In this document: in pieces, positions 24,433 through 35,562 of the stretch
Layout of the letters: each line of letters opens with the position of its first letter
Numbering within the stretch: the first letter of the stretch is position 1
Assembly: GCF_031755915.1 (NCBI RefSeq)
Contig: NC_083387.1
Span: 11,677,001 to 11,741,000 of the forward strand
DNA length: 64,000 nt
Source: Ziziphus jujuba
Taxonomy: Eukaryota > Streptophyta > Magnoliopsida > Rosales > Rhamnaceae
Direction: 5' to 3'
The notes under the pieces: generated by a model
Databases searched by the model: none
What the model was told of the DNA's origin: nothing
Seen by the model: only the letters and a program-made list of their open reading frames with translations
Position numbers and translations under genes: made by a program

Positions 24433-27400
24433 CCAATAGGGAGGTGACATGGCAGACAGCTGTTACACCGTTCTTACACGGGGTTTGGAGGCTCGTGGGC
24501 CATTAGTTACAAAAGGGCAAAGGAGAAGGTTTTTGTGTGGTGGGGTCCACAAAGAACAGCAGGCAGTTATGTAAGTTAATCAGTTGTCGTCATGGAAAAT
24601 TGGGACCCAGAAATGAAACAAAACACTCTCCACCGCACTAAATACAGTGAAGTGATCTATGCTTGACGTTTTCCATTACATTTTTAGAAAAATCCCATTT
24701 GGGATCTTTCATAATTTTAAAGAAAATTAAAAATTAATTTCTTCAAAATTATTTTTTTTGAAATATTTTTACTTCTTTTTTTTTTTTTTTGGATCCATAA
24801 TTTTTTTTTATTTTGAAAATTATTGAAACGTTAAAAAAATTAAATTTTCACAAAAATAAAAAAATAACATTCTCAAAAAATTTCAAATTGATATTAAATT
24901 TAATAATTTTCAAAAGATTTTGCTATGTATAATTAATGACCAATAAAATAAAATTATTGTTAACATCACAATTGTGTCCATTCAAAAAAAAAAAAGTCAT
25001 GGAAATTATTAATTGGATGAAATTGATTATGTATTAATTTTCAATCTTAAAAATCTAATTTAATAAAATAATTATTTAAATATACGGTTTATAAAATCAA
25101 ATAATGGCTTTTCTTTTGGAAATACAAAAAGAGAGTAAAGGCTGAAAAGGAGGAAGCCAAGTTGGGTGGACGGTAACTGGGTGAGTGATTTTGATATCAT
25201 TGACTATGTCATTACGGGGACGTCCCGGCAGGAGACAGCTGTCAAAGAATAAAATTCTTAGGACGTGGCGATTGCCAGAGAGGATTGTACTATGTGGGAA
25301 GTGATAGAGTACGAACGAAAACGTACCTATCACACCTGTTGGAAAGGGTCATATTAGGACCGCCAAAATGGCGTCAAACCTAAAAAGAGAACAATGAGAC
25401 AACTGCCAGAAACTGCTTGTTGACCGCTAGAAGATGTCAACCCCAACATTCGGGGGGTCATAGTTCCAGCTTGCAAAAATGTTCTAACATGGACGGTAGG
25501 TGTGGACATGGGCTTGATCATCCAATGGGCCATTTCCACGCTATCTCGTCAATTTTCTTAGGAGTGTTGCTATTTACGCCCCCAAAATTGCTTATCCAAG
25601 CTGCAATTTTTTTTTCGACTTTTTTCATTTATAATTTTGTCCCCTATGTAAAATTACTTAAAAGGACCAATACTAAAACAATTGCTTGATACACTCCTAA
25701 ACCAACAGTTTCTCTTTCCTAAATTAAAATTAATAATATTTTATTTTATTATTATTATTATTATTTTTTTACCTCTGTTTTACCACTTTTAAATCTTATT
25801 CTTCGTTATATTTTCTTCATATTTTTTCGTGGATGTACATTTGACAAGTAAAAAAATTTAAGAGGAAAGAGTAAGTTTTTGTTAGGGTTTCTATGTAATG
25901 TTTTTTTTTTTTTAATAAATATATAACAGAAAACAAGCCATGGCAATGTCTATAGATTTATCTAGTTTCTCTTCTTTAAGGGGTTTTTTATTTTTTTTAT
26001 TTTTAAATTCAAACTAAGTCCAGAGTAAACATTAGAGAATCACTACCTGTTTCGAGTACAAAGTTTGGAATGGAAAAAGTTTACTGCGTGCTCTTTGAGT
26101 TCCCCCTTGGCTTCAAACAATTTCTTTTGAACAGTACAAAAAGAGGCTTTTGGTTTTTTAATGGGAGTATATGTAATTAGGGATATTTTAGGTATTAAAT
26201 GAAGCGTATGAACTTATCTTAAAATAAAAATCTTTTTAAAATCGTGTAAATAGAATTGCAGTGGGAAAAGCAATTTAAGGACGTGTAAATAGCAGCATCA
26301 TTTTGTGAGATAACGTTAAGAAACATGTCCAAGATTTTGATTCTGACAGTTTAGGGGCTATTGACAATGGACAAGGGTTCCAATGTTTTTCGTCAACATA
26401 GAAACAGCAATTTTGGTCAATGGGATTGAAAAGTTGGTCTTACAGTTTTCTTTTGTTATAATTGAAATATAGGAATCAAAATAGGATTTGAATTTGTTAT
26501 CTTTTTTTATTTTTAACAAGGTATGATATTAGGAAATAAATATTTATATATTTGTGATGTGACTTTCACAAAATTTGGTTATCCAGCACCATTAATTATA
26601 ATTTGAAGTGCAAATTGAGTATAACATCTTATTTATTTATTTTTTGCTGAAAGTATAACATCTTATTTCCGTTGGATTTTTATTTTTATTTTTTTATTAT
26701 ATATATGAAGATAAATAAATGTGAGAAAATTACTAATATGTGCGCCAAACTGATTTTAAGTTCAATCACCAGGCCACAAAAATTTTAGTTACAAAAAAAA
26801 AAAAAATTACTTTATAATGTAAAAATAAATTTATAAGTTAAGGATTCAATCATTCTAAAAAAAATTTAGTGAGAAAATCACTATCTGTAAAAGTTATGAG
26901 TTTGAATTTTTACTTGTAATATAAAAAGTTAAAAATTTAAATTGTATTAGATGTCCCTTTTATGATCATAAGAAGCCAGTAGAATGTGTAGAAGAAGATT
27001 TGTAAAAGTGCTTTATTGGATCTTCAAAAAATCATTAATCTTCTTTTTCTCTTTCTTTGTCGTTCCTTTCTACAAGTGCGTGTTGTATATTTCAAACCAT
27101 GCATCAGGCCTAGAAATACACCACCTCCCTCGGTGCACTATCTTGAAATTATACGTGTCAACTAAGTGTTCTACAATACTTTGAATTTTCCTTAGTTGCT
27201 ATGTAGAGTAGGAATCCATTATGAAAACAGAGGTGTTTTCGCTAATTTATTCGTCCTTTTTCTCCTTATTTTTTCACTTTTTTTTTTTTTCCATATTTAT
27301 TCCTCTGAACTTCGTTTAAAAAAAAAAAGAAAAAGAAAAAGAAAAAAGAAAAAAAATGTTAAAGTGAGATTCTTCTCTATGCTGTTGGAAGGATGCCTTT

Positions 27401-27693
27401 TCCACTTTCACGACCCTCATCCACCCCCTGTTATAAAATGCTGGTTTCCTTATTTGCGTACACTGAAACAATTTTGGAAAGTTGGATACATCAATTGTTA
27501 AAAACTTAAAAAGAAGGGTTGTAAGTGTAGTCTACCCTAAACTTTTATTAAAAAAATGCCCACATATCAATCTAAACCCTAGACTAGTTTAAAGTCCACT
27601 ACTTAACTCGTCCCGATACATATAAATTCCTGACTGTCACTAAATAGTTTAACACATTCTAATTTATTATATAACCTATTGAAAAAGTGTTGG

Positions 27694-27752
<59 letters not shown>

Positions 27753-27867
27753 GGAGATGTAAAGTAAATTTTTGGTAGAAAGACATAAGAAGTGGGATAT
27801 GCACCATGTTAATTTATAAGTGATATAGCAAGAACGACGAGTTATTATTTTATTCGACAATTAGCTT
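24433..27867. other. ERF upstream region and AT-rich intergenic, no gene
   Basis: The proximal part to about 24660 is moderately GC-rich, as expected of a promoter. A second GC-richer island lies at about 25140-25560 and includes GGACGTGGCG (ABRE-like) at about 25261. From 25690 on the DNA is AT-rich. A pure (GA)n microsatellite of about 50 bp lies at 27699-27749. No coding exon is visible. Confidence 0.5.
27699..27749. repeat. (GA)n microsatellite
   Basis: About 25 uninterrupted GA units. Confidence 0.95.
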
Positions 27868-28135
27868 GTTTCCCTTTTTCAATTACATATGTTTTTGCAC
27901 TTCAATCTCTGAATTTTTTTTAGCACTTTAGTCCTTGAATTGACATATTTTTGACAAGAATGGTCATTAAACTTATTTCCTTCAATTTCATTTTGATCAT
28001 GAGCAAGTTAAATATGGAAACGGATAAAAATAATAAAGGGCAAATAATAAAGGGCAAACTGGTCTTTTCATCCTTTAAAAAAGTTAACGGGCTAAAATGC
28101 TAAATTTTGTGTAGCTTAGGAAGCATTTGCGCAAA
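27868..28135. mobile_element. Non-autonomous repeat element, family copy 1
   Basis: About 145 bp from 27868 align with the reverse complement of 29480-29640. Shared words are ATTTTTTTT flanked by CTGAA on the left, TTGAC(A/G)AGAATGGT, and AAACTTATTTC followed by TCAATTTC. The far end (GGGCTAAAATGCTAAATTTTGTG) resembles the reverse complement of about 29265-29310. These are two members of one non-autonomous family in opposite orientation. The class is unassigned; phrases like GCACTTTAGTCC are common in plant TIR/foldback repeats. Confidence 0.65.
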
Positions 28136-28529
28136 TAACTCCTTTTTTTTTTTTTTTTGGTGGTTGGCCCTTTTTTCATTGAAAACTTTTCTATTTTCAT
28201 TTTCAATGGTTGGTCCAACATAACATGATATTTTTTAATTTTGAGTGAATTGATATATAATCTGTTATTTTTTTGTATTAACTGCTTTAGTTTGGTGCCT
28301 CAGAGCAAAAAACAAAAAAAAAAAAAAAAACAAAAGAGCAAAAAATGCTTGTAGTAGCAGCGACACTTTAGCTAGATCCTTTGGATTCTGATATTCTGTC
28401 CTTTATGTTGCATTGATTAAAAAAATAATCAAACTATTTGTACTCTCTGTAAATGTAGATATGAGTGTGCTACTTTTAATTTGAAGGAAAATAAAAATAA
28501 ACAAAATCTAACCTCAACCAAATATTCAA

Positions 28530-28535
<6 letters not shown>

Positions 28536-28568
<33 letters not shown>
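28536..28568. repeat. (AT)n microsatellite
   Basis: About 16 AT units directly abutting the inverted-repeat element at 28578. More (AT)n follows at 28772-28789 and 28821-28841. Confidence 0.95.
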
Positions 28569-28570
<2 letters not shown>

Positions 28571-28577
28571 AGGATTT

Positions 28578-28766
28578 TATGGTCAAGACCGTGTGGGTGG
28601 AGTTGCGTGTGGACAAGGAGCAAAGCCGATATTTTTAGAAAAGCCAACATTTTTTTCTGGTGTAGAGTCTGCTTTTTCTCTGAGTAAAAACTCGATGTTT
28701 TTTTCCTGTGTAGCATCGATTTTTCTCTGCTCCGTACGCGTTTCCATCCAGACGGTCCTGACTGTA
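28578..28766. mobile_element. MITE-like element inserted in (TA)n
   Basis: Imperfect terminal inverted repeats: 28578-28596 (TATGGTCAAGACCGTGTGG) and the reverse complement of 28748-28766 (TACAGTCAGGACCGTCTGG) match at 15 of 19 positions. Subterminal GGAGCAAAGCCGAT and the reverse complement of GCATCGATTTTTCTCTGCTCC also pair. Both sides run into (TA)n tracts. About 190 bp, no coding capacity. Confidence 0.65.
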
Positions 28767-29400
28767 GAATGACTATATATATATATATAAGTATTTTATC
28801 CCGGAAGAAAAATTATATTATATTATATATATATATATATAATCTTATTACCTTAAGTTTATTGTAGAAATTGTAAATTATATTTCAATATTCTGCAACG
28901 TGTGTTACAGGAAATCCTATTACCTAGGAGAATATTTCTATTATATGTACAAAATTTTAATCTGTTAGAAATATAATTTTTATTTTATATTGGGAATCTA
29001 GTGATGTGATAAATATTATGGATTGTTACTTGACCAACTAAGATTTTAGTATTAAATGGTTAAATGTCGTGTCACCTTCAGCATTTGATATGTCAATAGC
29101 CTTTCACCTTATCTTGGCAATATGAATCTAGCAAATTATTCCTATATATATAGTTCGACGCAGCTAGGATTTGCAAATAATAAAGGCTTATGACATTTTT
29201 CAGAAAAAATAATATATCACAAAAATAGTACCAAATCATTAATTAGCATATATAATCCTGCACTATACAAAATTTTAGCCTTTGAACTATTTAAGATTTC
29301 GCACTTCAGTCTTATTTTATTTTATTTTATTTATTTATTTTTCTTTTCAGAGGACGAAAAAACCATGTTTGCCTTACTGTTCCTCTCTATTTCCACATGT

Positions 29401-29560
29401 GATATGCATAGGATTAAAATCATCAAGAAATTGACAGAAATAAGTTTAAGAACCATTCTCGTCAAAGATATGTTAGTTTAGATATGCATAGGATTAAAAT
29501 CGTCAAGAAATTGACAGAAATAAGTTTAAGAACCATTCTCGTCAAAGATATGTTAGTTTA
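29401..29560. repeat. 80-bp tandem duplication
   Basis: Two adjacent 80 bp copies beginning GATATGCATAGGATTAAAAT. They differ at a single base, so the duplication is recent. Confidence 0.97.
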
Positions 29561-29606
29561 AAGAACCAAAGTATTAAAAAACAAAAAAAATTCAGGAATT
29601 AAAGTG

Positions 29607-29712
29607 CCAAAACATGTATAATTCAAAAGGAAAGCACACCATTTATCTTATTTTGTTATCCAAAATATGTATAATTCAAAAGGAAAGCACACCATTTATC
29701 TTATTTTGTTAT
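29607..29712. repeat. 53-bp tandem duplication
   Basis: Two adjacent 53 bp copies ending ATCTTATTTTGTTAT. They differ at one base, ACATGT versus ATATGT. Confidence 0.97.
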
Positions 29713-29713
29713 G

Positions 29714-30590
29714 TGATGCGAATTCGTTCGAGCTCGCACAACCGACAATCCGCTAGAATACTAATCCGATACGGATGAAGACCGGACTGATCACTTGGGC
29801 TCAAGTTGAAATGTTTAAGGACAACCTTGTTGCCTTTATCCAGGGAGTAATTCATTCTCAAAAGGGTTTGTCCATACCTGAAGATACAAGACTTGTTTTA
29901 AGCATATAAGACATCATACATTGGACATTTTACATCGGACACCTATATATCGGATATCTGTCAGGCAGTCATAAGTTAGCTCGAACATCAGACATAAGTT
30001 AGCTCCTGCATCAGACATAAATCAGCTTAGTTGTCAAACTAGTCAACTCGTTACCTAATTTGTATTTGACTTTTTGTTTTGCTTTTATTTATTTATTGGC
30101 TAGACAAATCAACTTAGAAAAGTTATTATTTTATTATTTTTCATTGTAAATTAATTAATTTCTTATTCAAAATAAAGGAATTAATTAATACAAATTAATT
30201 TAGGAAATTAGTGTAAAATTCGGCCAACTTGTTTCCTTTTCTTTTGGTGGTCGGTTTTACCTAGTTAATTAGGGTTTTATTTTGTAACTTTTTAGCCTAT
30301 TTAAGGGTTTATTTTATCAATAACATTCAGTACTTTATTCATACAGAAATTTATTTATAAGATTGAATTCTCTTTATTCTCTTTGAACACTTAAAACACT
30401 ATTAGTGAATGAGTGTTTTAGTTTGACTTGTCAATAGACCTTCCATCATCTATTGTGGCATCTTCATTATATACTAAGGTTTCTAATAATAGATTGGTTA
30501 GGGGTCAAGGTGACCATTAGAACTTGAACATAATTAGATCCAAGCTAATATAATACGGGTTTAGGAATAGGTCGTCCTAGGTTCGTATCA
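29714..30590 (+). repeat. 5' LTR
   Basis: 877 bp, starting TGATGCGAATTCG and ending TTCGTATCA. It contains a TATTTAAG promoter-like box at about 30296. Compared with the 3' LTR it has extra short segments, including one near 29840 and a repeated CATCAGACATAAG(T/C) stretch near 29990-30020. Confidence 0.93.
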
Positions 30591-30592
30591 TT

Positions 30593-30605
30593 TGGTATCA
30601 GAGCC
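30593..30605 (+). other. Primer-binding site (initiator tRNA-Met)
   Basis: TGGTATCAGAGCC lies two bases after the 5' LTR. This is the standard plant retrotransposon PBS complementary to the 3' end of tRNA-iMet. Confidence 0.93.
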
Positions 30606-31690
30606 GAATTTTGTTTAGGTTTGATCTATCTTTATTTGCTTTCTTTGTTTTTGTGTTAATCTGCAATTTTAGCATTAGGTTAAGGTTGTTTCTATCATCA
30701 TACACGTTCTGCATATTTAAAAATAAAAATAAAAATTCATTGCTTGTTGAATTAGGATTTCCTAGTTTTATCGTATTTTTGTTTCCTAGTTTGTTGGTTG
30801 TCTTTTATCATTGTTCCTGTTAATTTGGTTTTTGTTGATTTTTCTTTACTCTTTTAGCGTTAAATATTTGCAGTTTATATTCACAAAAGAAAAAAAATAG
30901 ATATTAAAAAAAAAAAAAACTATACATTTTTATTCTTGTGGTTGGAGGCCACGGGTTTGGTGATTTTTTGCTGTTGGAATTGGAAATTTTGGTGTTGATT
31001 TTTGTTACTGCAGTTGTTTTATGCTCTGTGAGTGAAAAAAAAAAAGGAAGAAGAAAAGCCCAATAAAAAAAAAAAATTTCGGTTTGTTGGAGTTTGATTT
31101 GTTTGCTGGAAATTATTGGAGCTGTTGTTTTGTTGATTATTTATTCAATAATTGGAGTTGCTGGAGAATTATTTTTATTGCTGGATATTTGAATTTTGGG
31201 TGCTTAAATTATTTGGCTTAAAATTAGTTGAAGGATTTGATACAAAATTTGAATTACAAGGATGACAACCAATACTATTCTATATTTTTGTTGATTCTTG
31301 TTAGTGTTTGAAATTCTTTTTCCTAAATTTCATTCTTGAATTCTTAATCTCTTACCATCTGGTCCAGTTCTTGCTAATTTCGAAATTTCCTTGTTATTTT
31401 GCTTTATTTTGCCTAGAAAGCTGAAAATTAGATTTTGTTAATTCATTCCGTATTATTTGCTTTTTGCTACTGTTTTATTGATAAATTTAATTAAAACATA
31501 CTTGTGATCTAATTGCTGTTTTGTGGGTGTTTTAATTATAACTTTGAGATAATTCATTAAGTTAAAAAGACAAAAGTGTGTGAGGTTAAAAAATGGAAAA
31601 AAATCCAAAAGTAGTGTAAAAACACGAGTATCGATACCTTAATTGAGTGAAACACGTAAAGGAATGATATTTTTCATTATTTATACTAAC
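30606..31690 (+). other. Retrotransposon untranslated leader
   Basis: About 1.1 kb between the PBS and the gag start. It is T-rich with no long ORF, and such leaders are usual in Gypsy elements. Confidence 0.7.
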
Positions 31691-33410
31691 ATGGCAGATT
31701 CAAGGGTGAGAAGAGGAAATCCACCTTTGAGAATTAATGAAGAGGAGTTCATAGGATTCTATGGTGGTTCCCGAGTTACGGGGAGTGGTGAGCAAACGGA
31801 CATAAAGGCTATATTGGAGCAATTACAGAGGATGAATGCTCGATTTGACAACATAGATCAAAGGATGGACATGACAGAAATATCACAAAGAGGGCCGAAT
31901 ATAAGGTTGGATGCTCATGGAGGCCGAGGTGGAGGTCGAGGAGGACGAGGGCGACCAAGAGAGGAATTCGGGGGAAGTAACTTTGGAGATGATTTGTATG
32001 AGGGGTTTGATAAAATTTTTGAACCTCAAGAAAGGGCAATCTGAGGGAGACCAACAAAGAATGAAGATGATGATCTAGGGAACATCAAGATAAACATTCC
32101 ACTTTTAATGGGAAAAAGTGATCCGGAGGCATATTTAGAATGGGAGGAGAAAATGACGATGATTTTTGATTGTCATAATTATTCGGAGGCCAAGAAGGTG
32201 AAGTTGGCAGCAATGGAGTTTGGTCATTATGCAATCCAATGGTGGACCAATGAGCAAAACACCCGAAGGAGAGTTGGTGATGACTTGATCACTACATGGC
32301 GACAAATGAAAGGAGCCATGAGAAAGCGATTCATACCATCATACTATCATAGGTTGCTGCATTAAAGACTTCAATCTTTATCTCAAAGAAGTAGGTCCGT
32401 GTAGGATTATTACAAGGAGATAGAGATGCTTATGATGAGGTTAATCATGAATGAGAATAGAAAAGCAACCATGGCAATATTTTTTGATGGTTTGACTCGT
32501 GAGATAGTCAATCAACTAGAATTGCAACAATATGTTGAATTGGAGGATATGTTGCATGTGGTTATTAAACTTGAGCATTAATTCAAGAGGAGAGGTGTAA
32601 GCTCACGGTTTGGAGGAGTTTCCAACAGTGGAAGATCAATTTCAAGTGGCTGGAGAAACAATCCTACCTATGAAAGCAAGTTAAATCCGAAAGTGGGAGA
32701 AGAAAGCACCAATCGGCCAAAAAGGGAGCCTAAAGCCGAATATGTCCAAGCACATAAAAATGAGGTAAAATCTGATCCTAAACCTTTAAGATCAAGAGAA
32801 ATTATTTGTTTTAAGTGCCAGAGATGAGAACACATCGCTAGCTAATGCTCGAATAAAAGGATCATGGTGTTGAAGGGTAATGGTGAGCTAGAATCAGAAA
32901 GTGAAGAAAGTGGTGATGAAACCGAGCAAGAGGAGGAGGAAGAGCTTGAAGGTGAGGCCGAAACTTTGAATGCTTCCCATGCTGAATTAAGCTTGGTTTC
33001 TAGGAGAGTGTTGGTTGCATACAAAGATGAGGATTAGATTCAAAGAGAGAACATCTTCCACATTCGATGTGAGATCCAAGGTAAGATTTATAGCATGATA
33101 GTGGGAGTTGTACTAATGTAATTATTAATCTTGTAGTAGATAAATTAGACTGGAAAATAATTAAACATCCAGAACTATATATGTTACAATGGCTTAATGA
33201 TAATGGTGAGATGAAAGTTAATAAACAAGTCAAAGTAAAATTCAGCATTAATAAATATGTGGATGTGGTTTTGTGTGATGTTGTGCCTATGCATGAGGGA
33301 CATATTTTACTTGGTGGGCCCTGGCAATTTGATAGAGGTTCTATTCATTATAGTAGAGAGAATAGTATTGTTTTAGATTTAAAGGTAAAAGGATCAAGCT
33401 GGAGACATTA
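31691..33410 (+). pseudogene. Degenerate gag-protease region
   Basis: It starts with an ATG at 31691 and breaks at a TGA at 32042. It then continues as a Retrotrans_gag-type segment (about 32108-32363, with WTNEQNTRR and a WRQMKGAMRKRF motif) up to a stop at 32363-32365. Further in-frame stops interrupt the rest. A CCHC zinc knuckle at about 32807-32848 is itself interrupted by two stops. A Gly/Arg-rich stretch lies at about 31918-31960 and an acidic stretch at about 32880-32960. An aspartic-protease-like region follows to about 33410 (LLGGPWQFDR near its end), with the frame also broken before it. It cannot make an intact polyprotein. Confidence 0.85.
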
Positions 33411-33530
33411 ACTCCCAAGGAGGTGTACAAAGATCAAATATAAATACAACAAAGGAGGGTGGCCGAACAACTCAAGGAGAGAACTAGCATGACCCCCACG
33501 GTAACAACACCCATCCAAGGAGTTTAAGCC

Positions 33531-34373
33531 GTGCAACACCAACTAGGGAAGTGCGCTAAGACTCAAGTTGAGTGGAAAAATTTAAACAAAGCCGAGAGTG
33601 AGAAACTTGGAGAAAAAGCCGAGAGTAATGTAAAATTCAATGAAACCGTGAATGAGAAAGGAAAAGAAAGAAAACAAAGGAAAAATAAAAAATTTTATTT
33701 GAGTTTTGGGGATGTTAATAAAGCCATCTTGAGTAAGAAACCATTGCTGATTATGAGATATAAAGATGCTTATTTAAAAATGCTTTTATTGTATAGAACT
33801 TTATCTACCTTGTTGAGAGCTTTACTTTGTGGAAAATTAAAAATTAGGAAAAGATTATTTGCTAACTTTAAAAAGTGTAATTTTTATTATAATGAGCATG
33901 TATTTCTAGATTTTGTTGTAATAGTTTTTGACCTAGGAGACTTGATTTGGTTGCATTTACGAAAGGAGAAGTTTCCAAAACAAGGAAAGTCAAAGCTCAT
34001 GCCACGTGTGGATGGACCTTTTCCAGTTTTGGAACTGATTAACGATAATGCCTACAAACTTAATTTGTCGGGTGAGTATAATGTTAGTGCTACATTCAAT
34101 GCTGCTGGTTTGTCTACTTTTGTTGCAGGTGATGACTTTGATTTGAGGGCAAATTCTTTTCAAGAGGAGGGAAATGATGCGAATCAACCCGAGCTCGCAC
34201 AACCGACAACCCGTTGGGGTACTGATCTGATATGGATGAAGACTTGGCTGATCACTTGGGCTCAAGCTAAAAAGTTTAAGGACAATCTTGCTGCCTTTAT
34301 CCATTCTCAAAAGGGTTTGTCTATACATGAAGATACAAGGCCTGTTTTAAGCATACAAGACATCATACATTAG
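33531..34373 (+). pseudogene. Pol remnant: RT fragment joined to integrase C-terminus
   Basis: An open frame of about 280 codons. Its first third is a Lys/Glu-rich spacer. A short reverse-transcriptase piece (LFANFKKCNF, about 33850-33910) then runs directly into an integrase C-terminal piece (GDLIWLHLRKEKFP, GPFPVLELINDNAYKL) from about 33930. Most of RT, RNase H and integrase is missing. The frame runs across the polypurine tract and ends 199 bp inside the 3' LTR. The open frame looks like a by-product of deletion; coding use is unproven. Confidence 0.8.
34161..34174 (+). other. Polypurine tract
   Basis: A purine run AAGAGGAGGGAAA directly abuts the TG start of the 3' LTR. This is the plus-strand priming site of LTR retrotransposons. 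Confidence 0.85.
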
Positions 34374-35002
34374 ACACCCATACATCAGATATCTGTCAGG
34401 CAAACATAAGTTAGCTCGGACATCAGACATAAGTCAGCGTAGTTGTCAAACTAGTCAACTTGTTACCTAATTTGCATTTGACTTTTTGTTTTGTTTTTAT
34501 TTATTTATTGGTTGGACAAATCAACTTAGGAAAGTTATTATTTTATTATTTTTCATTATAAATTAATTAATTTCTTATTCAAAATAAAGGAATAAATTAA
34601 GACAAATTAGTTTAGGAAATTAGTGTAAAATTCGGCCAACTTGTTTGCTTTTCTTTTGGTGGTCGGTTTTACTTAGTTAACTAGGGTTTAATTTTATAAC
34701 TTTTTAGCCTATTTAAGGGCTTGTTTTATCAATAACATTCAGTATTTTATTCATACAGAGAATTATTTGTGAGATTAAATTCTCTTTGTTCTTTTTAAAC
34801 ACCTAAAACACCATTTGTGAATGAGTGTTTTAGTTTGACTTATCAATAGGTCTTCCATCACCTATTGTGGCATCTTTATTAAATACCAAGATTTCTAATC
34901 ATAAGTTGATTACTGATCAAGTTGACCATTAGAGCTTGAACATAATTAGATCCGGACTAATATAATACGGGTTTAGGCGTAGATCATCTTAGGTTCGTAT
35001 CA
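34175..35002 (+). repeat. 3' LTR
   Basis: 828 bp, TGATGCGAATCAA to TTCGTATCA, colinear with the 5' LTR but about 49 bp shorter. It contains the same TATTTAAG box. Confidence 0.93.
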
Positions 35003-35154
35003 TTATATGTACCAGATTTTTTATCAACGATATTAGTTTAATGACATTGCGTTAAAATATTAATAGCATTGCATTAAAATATTGTTAATAAAATTTAAAT
35101 ATTGATAAGTGAGCTTTTAAATTGATATATAAATTAAAAAAAAAGTCAATTAAA

Positions 35155-35562
35155 TATTAGTTTTAATTGCACTTTAATATCTTTAAATTTTAAGATTTTA
35201 GAATTTAAACTTTTAATTTTTAAAATTAAAAATTTAAGTTCTTAATTTTTCAATTTGTTGCAGATTAGTCCAAATTCTAATTTGGCAGAACAAATTAGTA
35301 AAACTTTTGTCAATATAGCTGATGTTCTATCTTTAATCAACATTTTAATCTCTTTCCTTATAGATTCTACTCTTTCAATCCATTATAGAAATTTTTTTTA
35401 AATGGAATGGTTATTTATTTATTTGGTCAAATTGAAAATTGGATTAATCTGTAACAATATATATAAAAAAAAAAAATTAAGATCTAAAACACTATTTTTA
35501 AAGTTGAAAATTAAAATCACAAAATCCTATAAATAAAAATTACCATAGTGCAATTAACCCTT
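35155..35562. mobile_element. Foldback/TIR element, ~0.4 kb
   Basis: The left end (AGTTTTAATTGCACTTTAAT...) and the reverse complement of the right end (GGGTTAATTGCACTATGGTAAT...) align over roughly 130 bp, including ATTTT(A)AGATTTT and CAGATTA(G/A)TCCAA. TIRs starting GGGTTAATTGCACT are common in non-autonomous plant DNA transposons. No coding capacity. Confidence 0.7.

Larger units (their letters stand above)
29225..29712. mobile_element. Non-autonomous repeat element, family copy 2, with internal duplications
   Basis: This is the inverted counterpart of 27868-28135. It has grown by two tandem duplications. An 80 bp unit at 29401-29480 is repeated at 29481-29560 with one mismatch (CATC/CGTC). 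A 53 bp unit at 29607-29659 is repeated at 29660-29712 with one mismatch. The second 53 bp copy ends at the target site of the LTR retrotransposon. Confidence 0.7.
29714..35002 (+). mobile_element. Ty3/Gypsy-type LTR retrotransposon, internally deleted
   Basis: Two LTRs (29714-30590 and 34175-35002), each with TG...CA ends, enclose a tRNA-iMet primer-binding site, a degenerate gag-protease region, small pol remnants and a polypurine tract. Flanking 5-mers are TTATG (29709-29713) and TTATA (35003-35007), a target-site duplication with one mismatch. At 5.29 kb it lacks nearly all of reverse transcriptase, RNase H and integrase and has several in-frame stops, so it is not autonomous. LTR divergence by indels and substitutions suggests an old insertion. 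Gypsy assignment rests on the Retrotrans_gag block and on an integrase C-terminal segment lying last before the 3' LTR, with no Copia-type layout. Confidence 0.92.
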
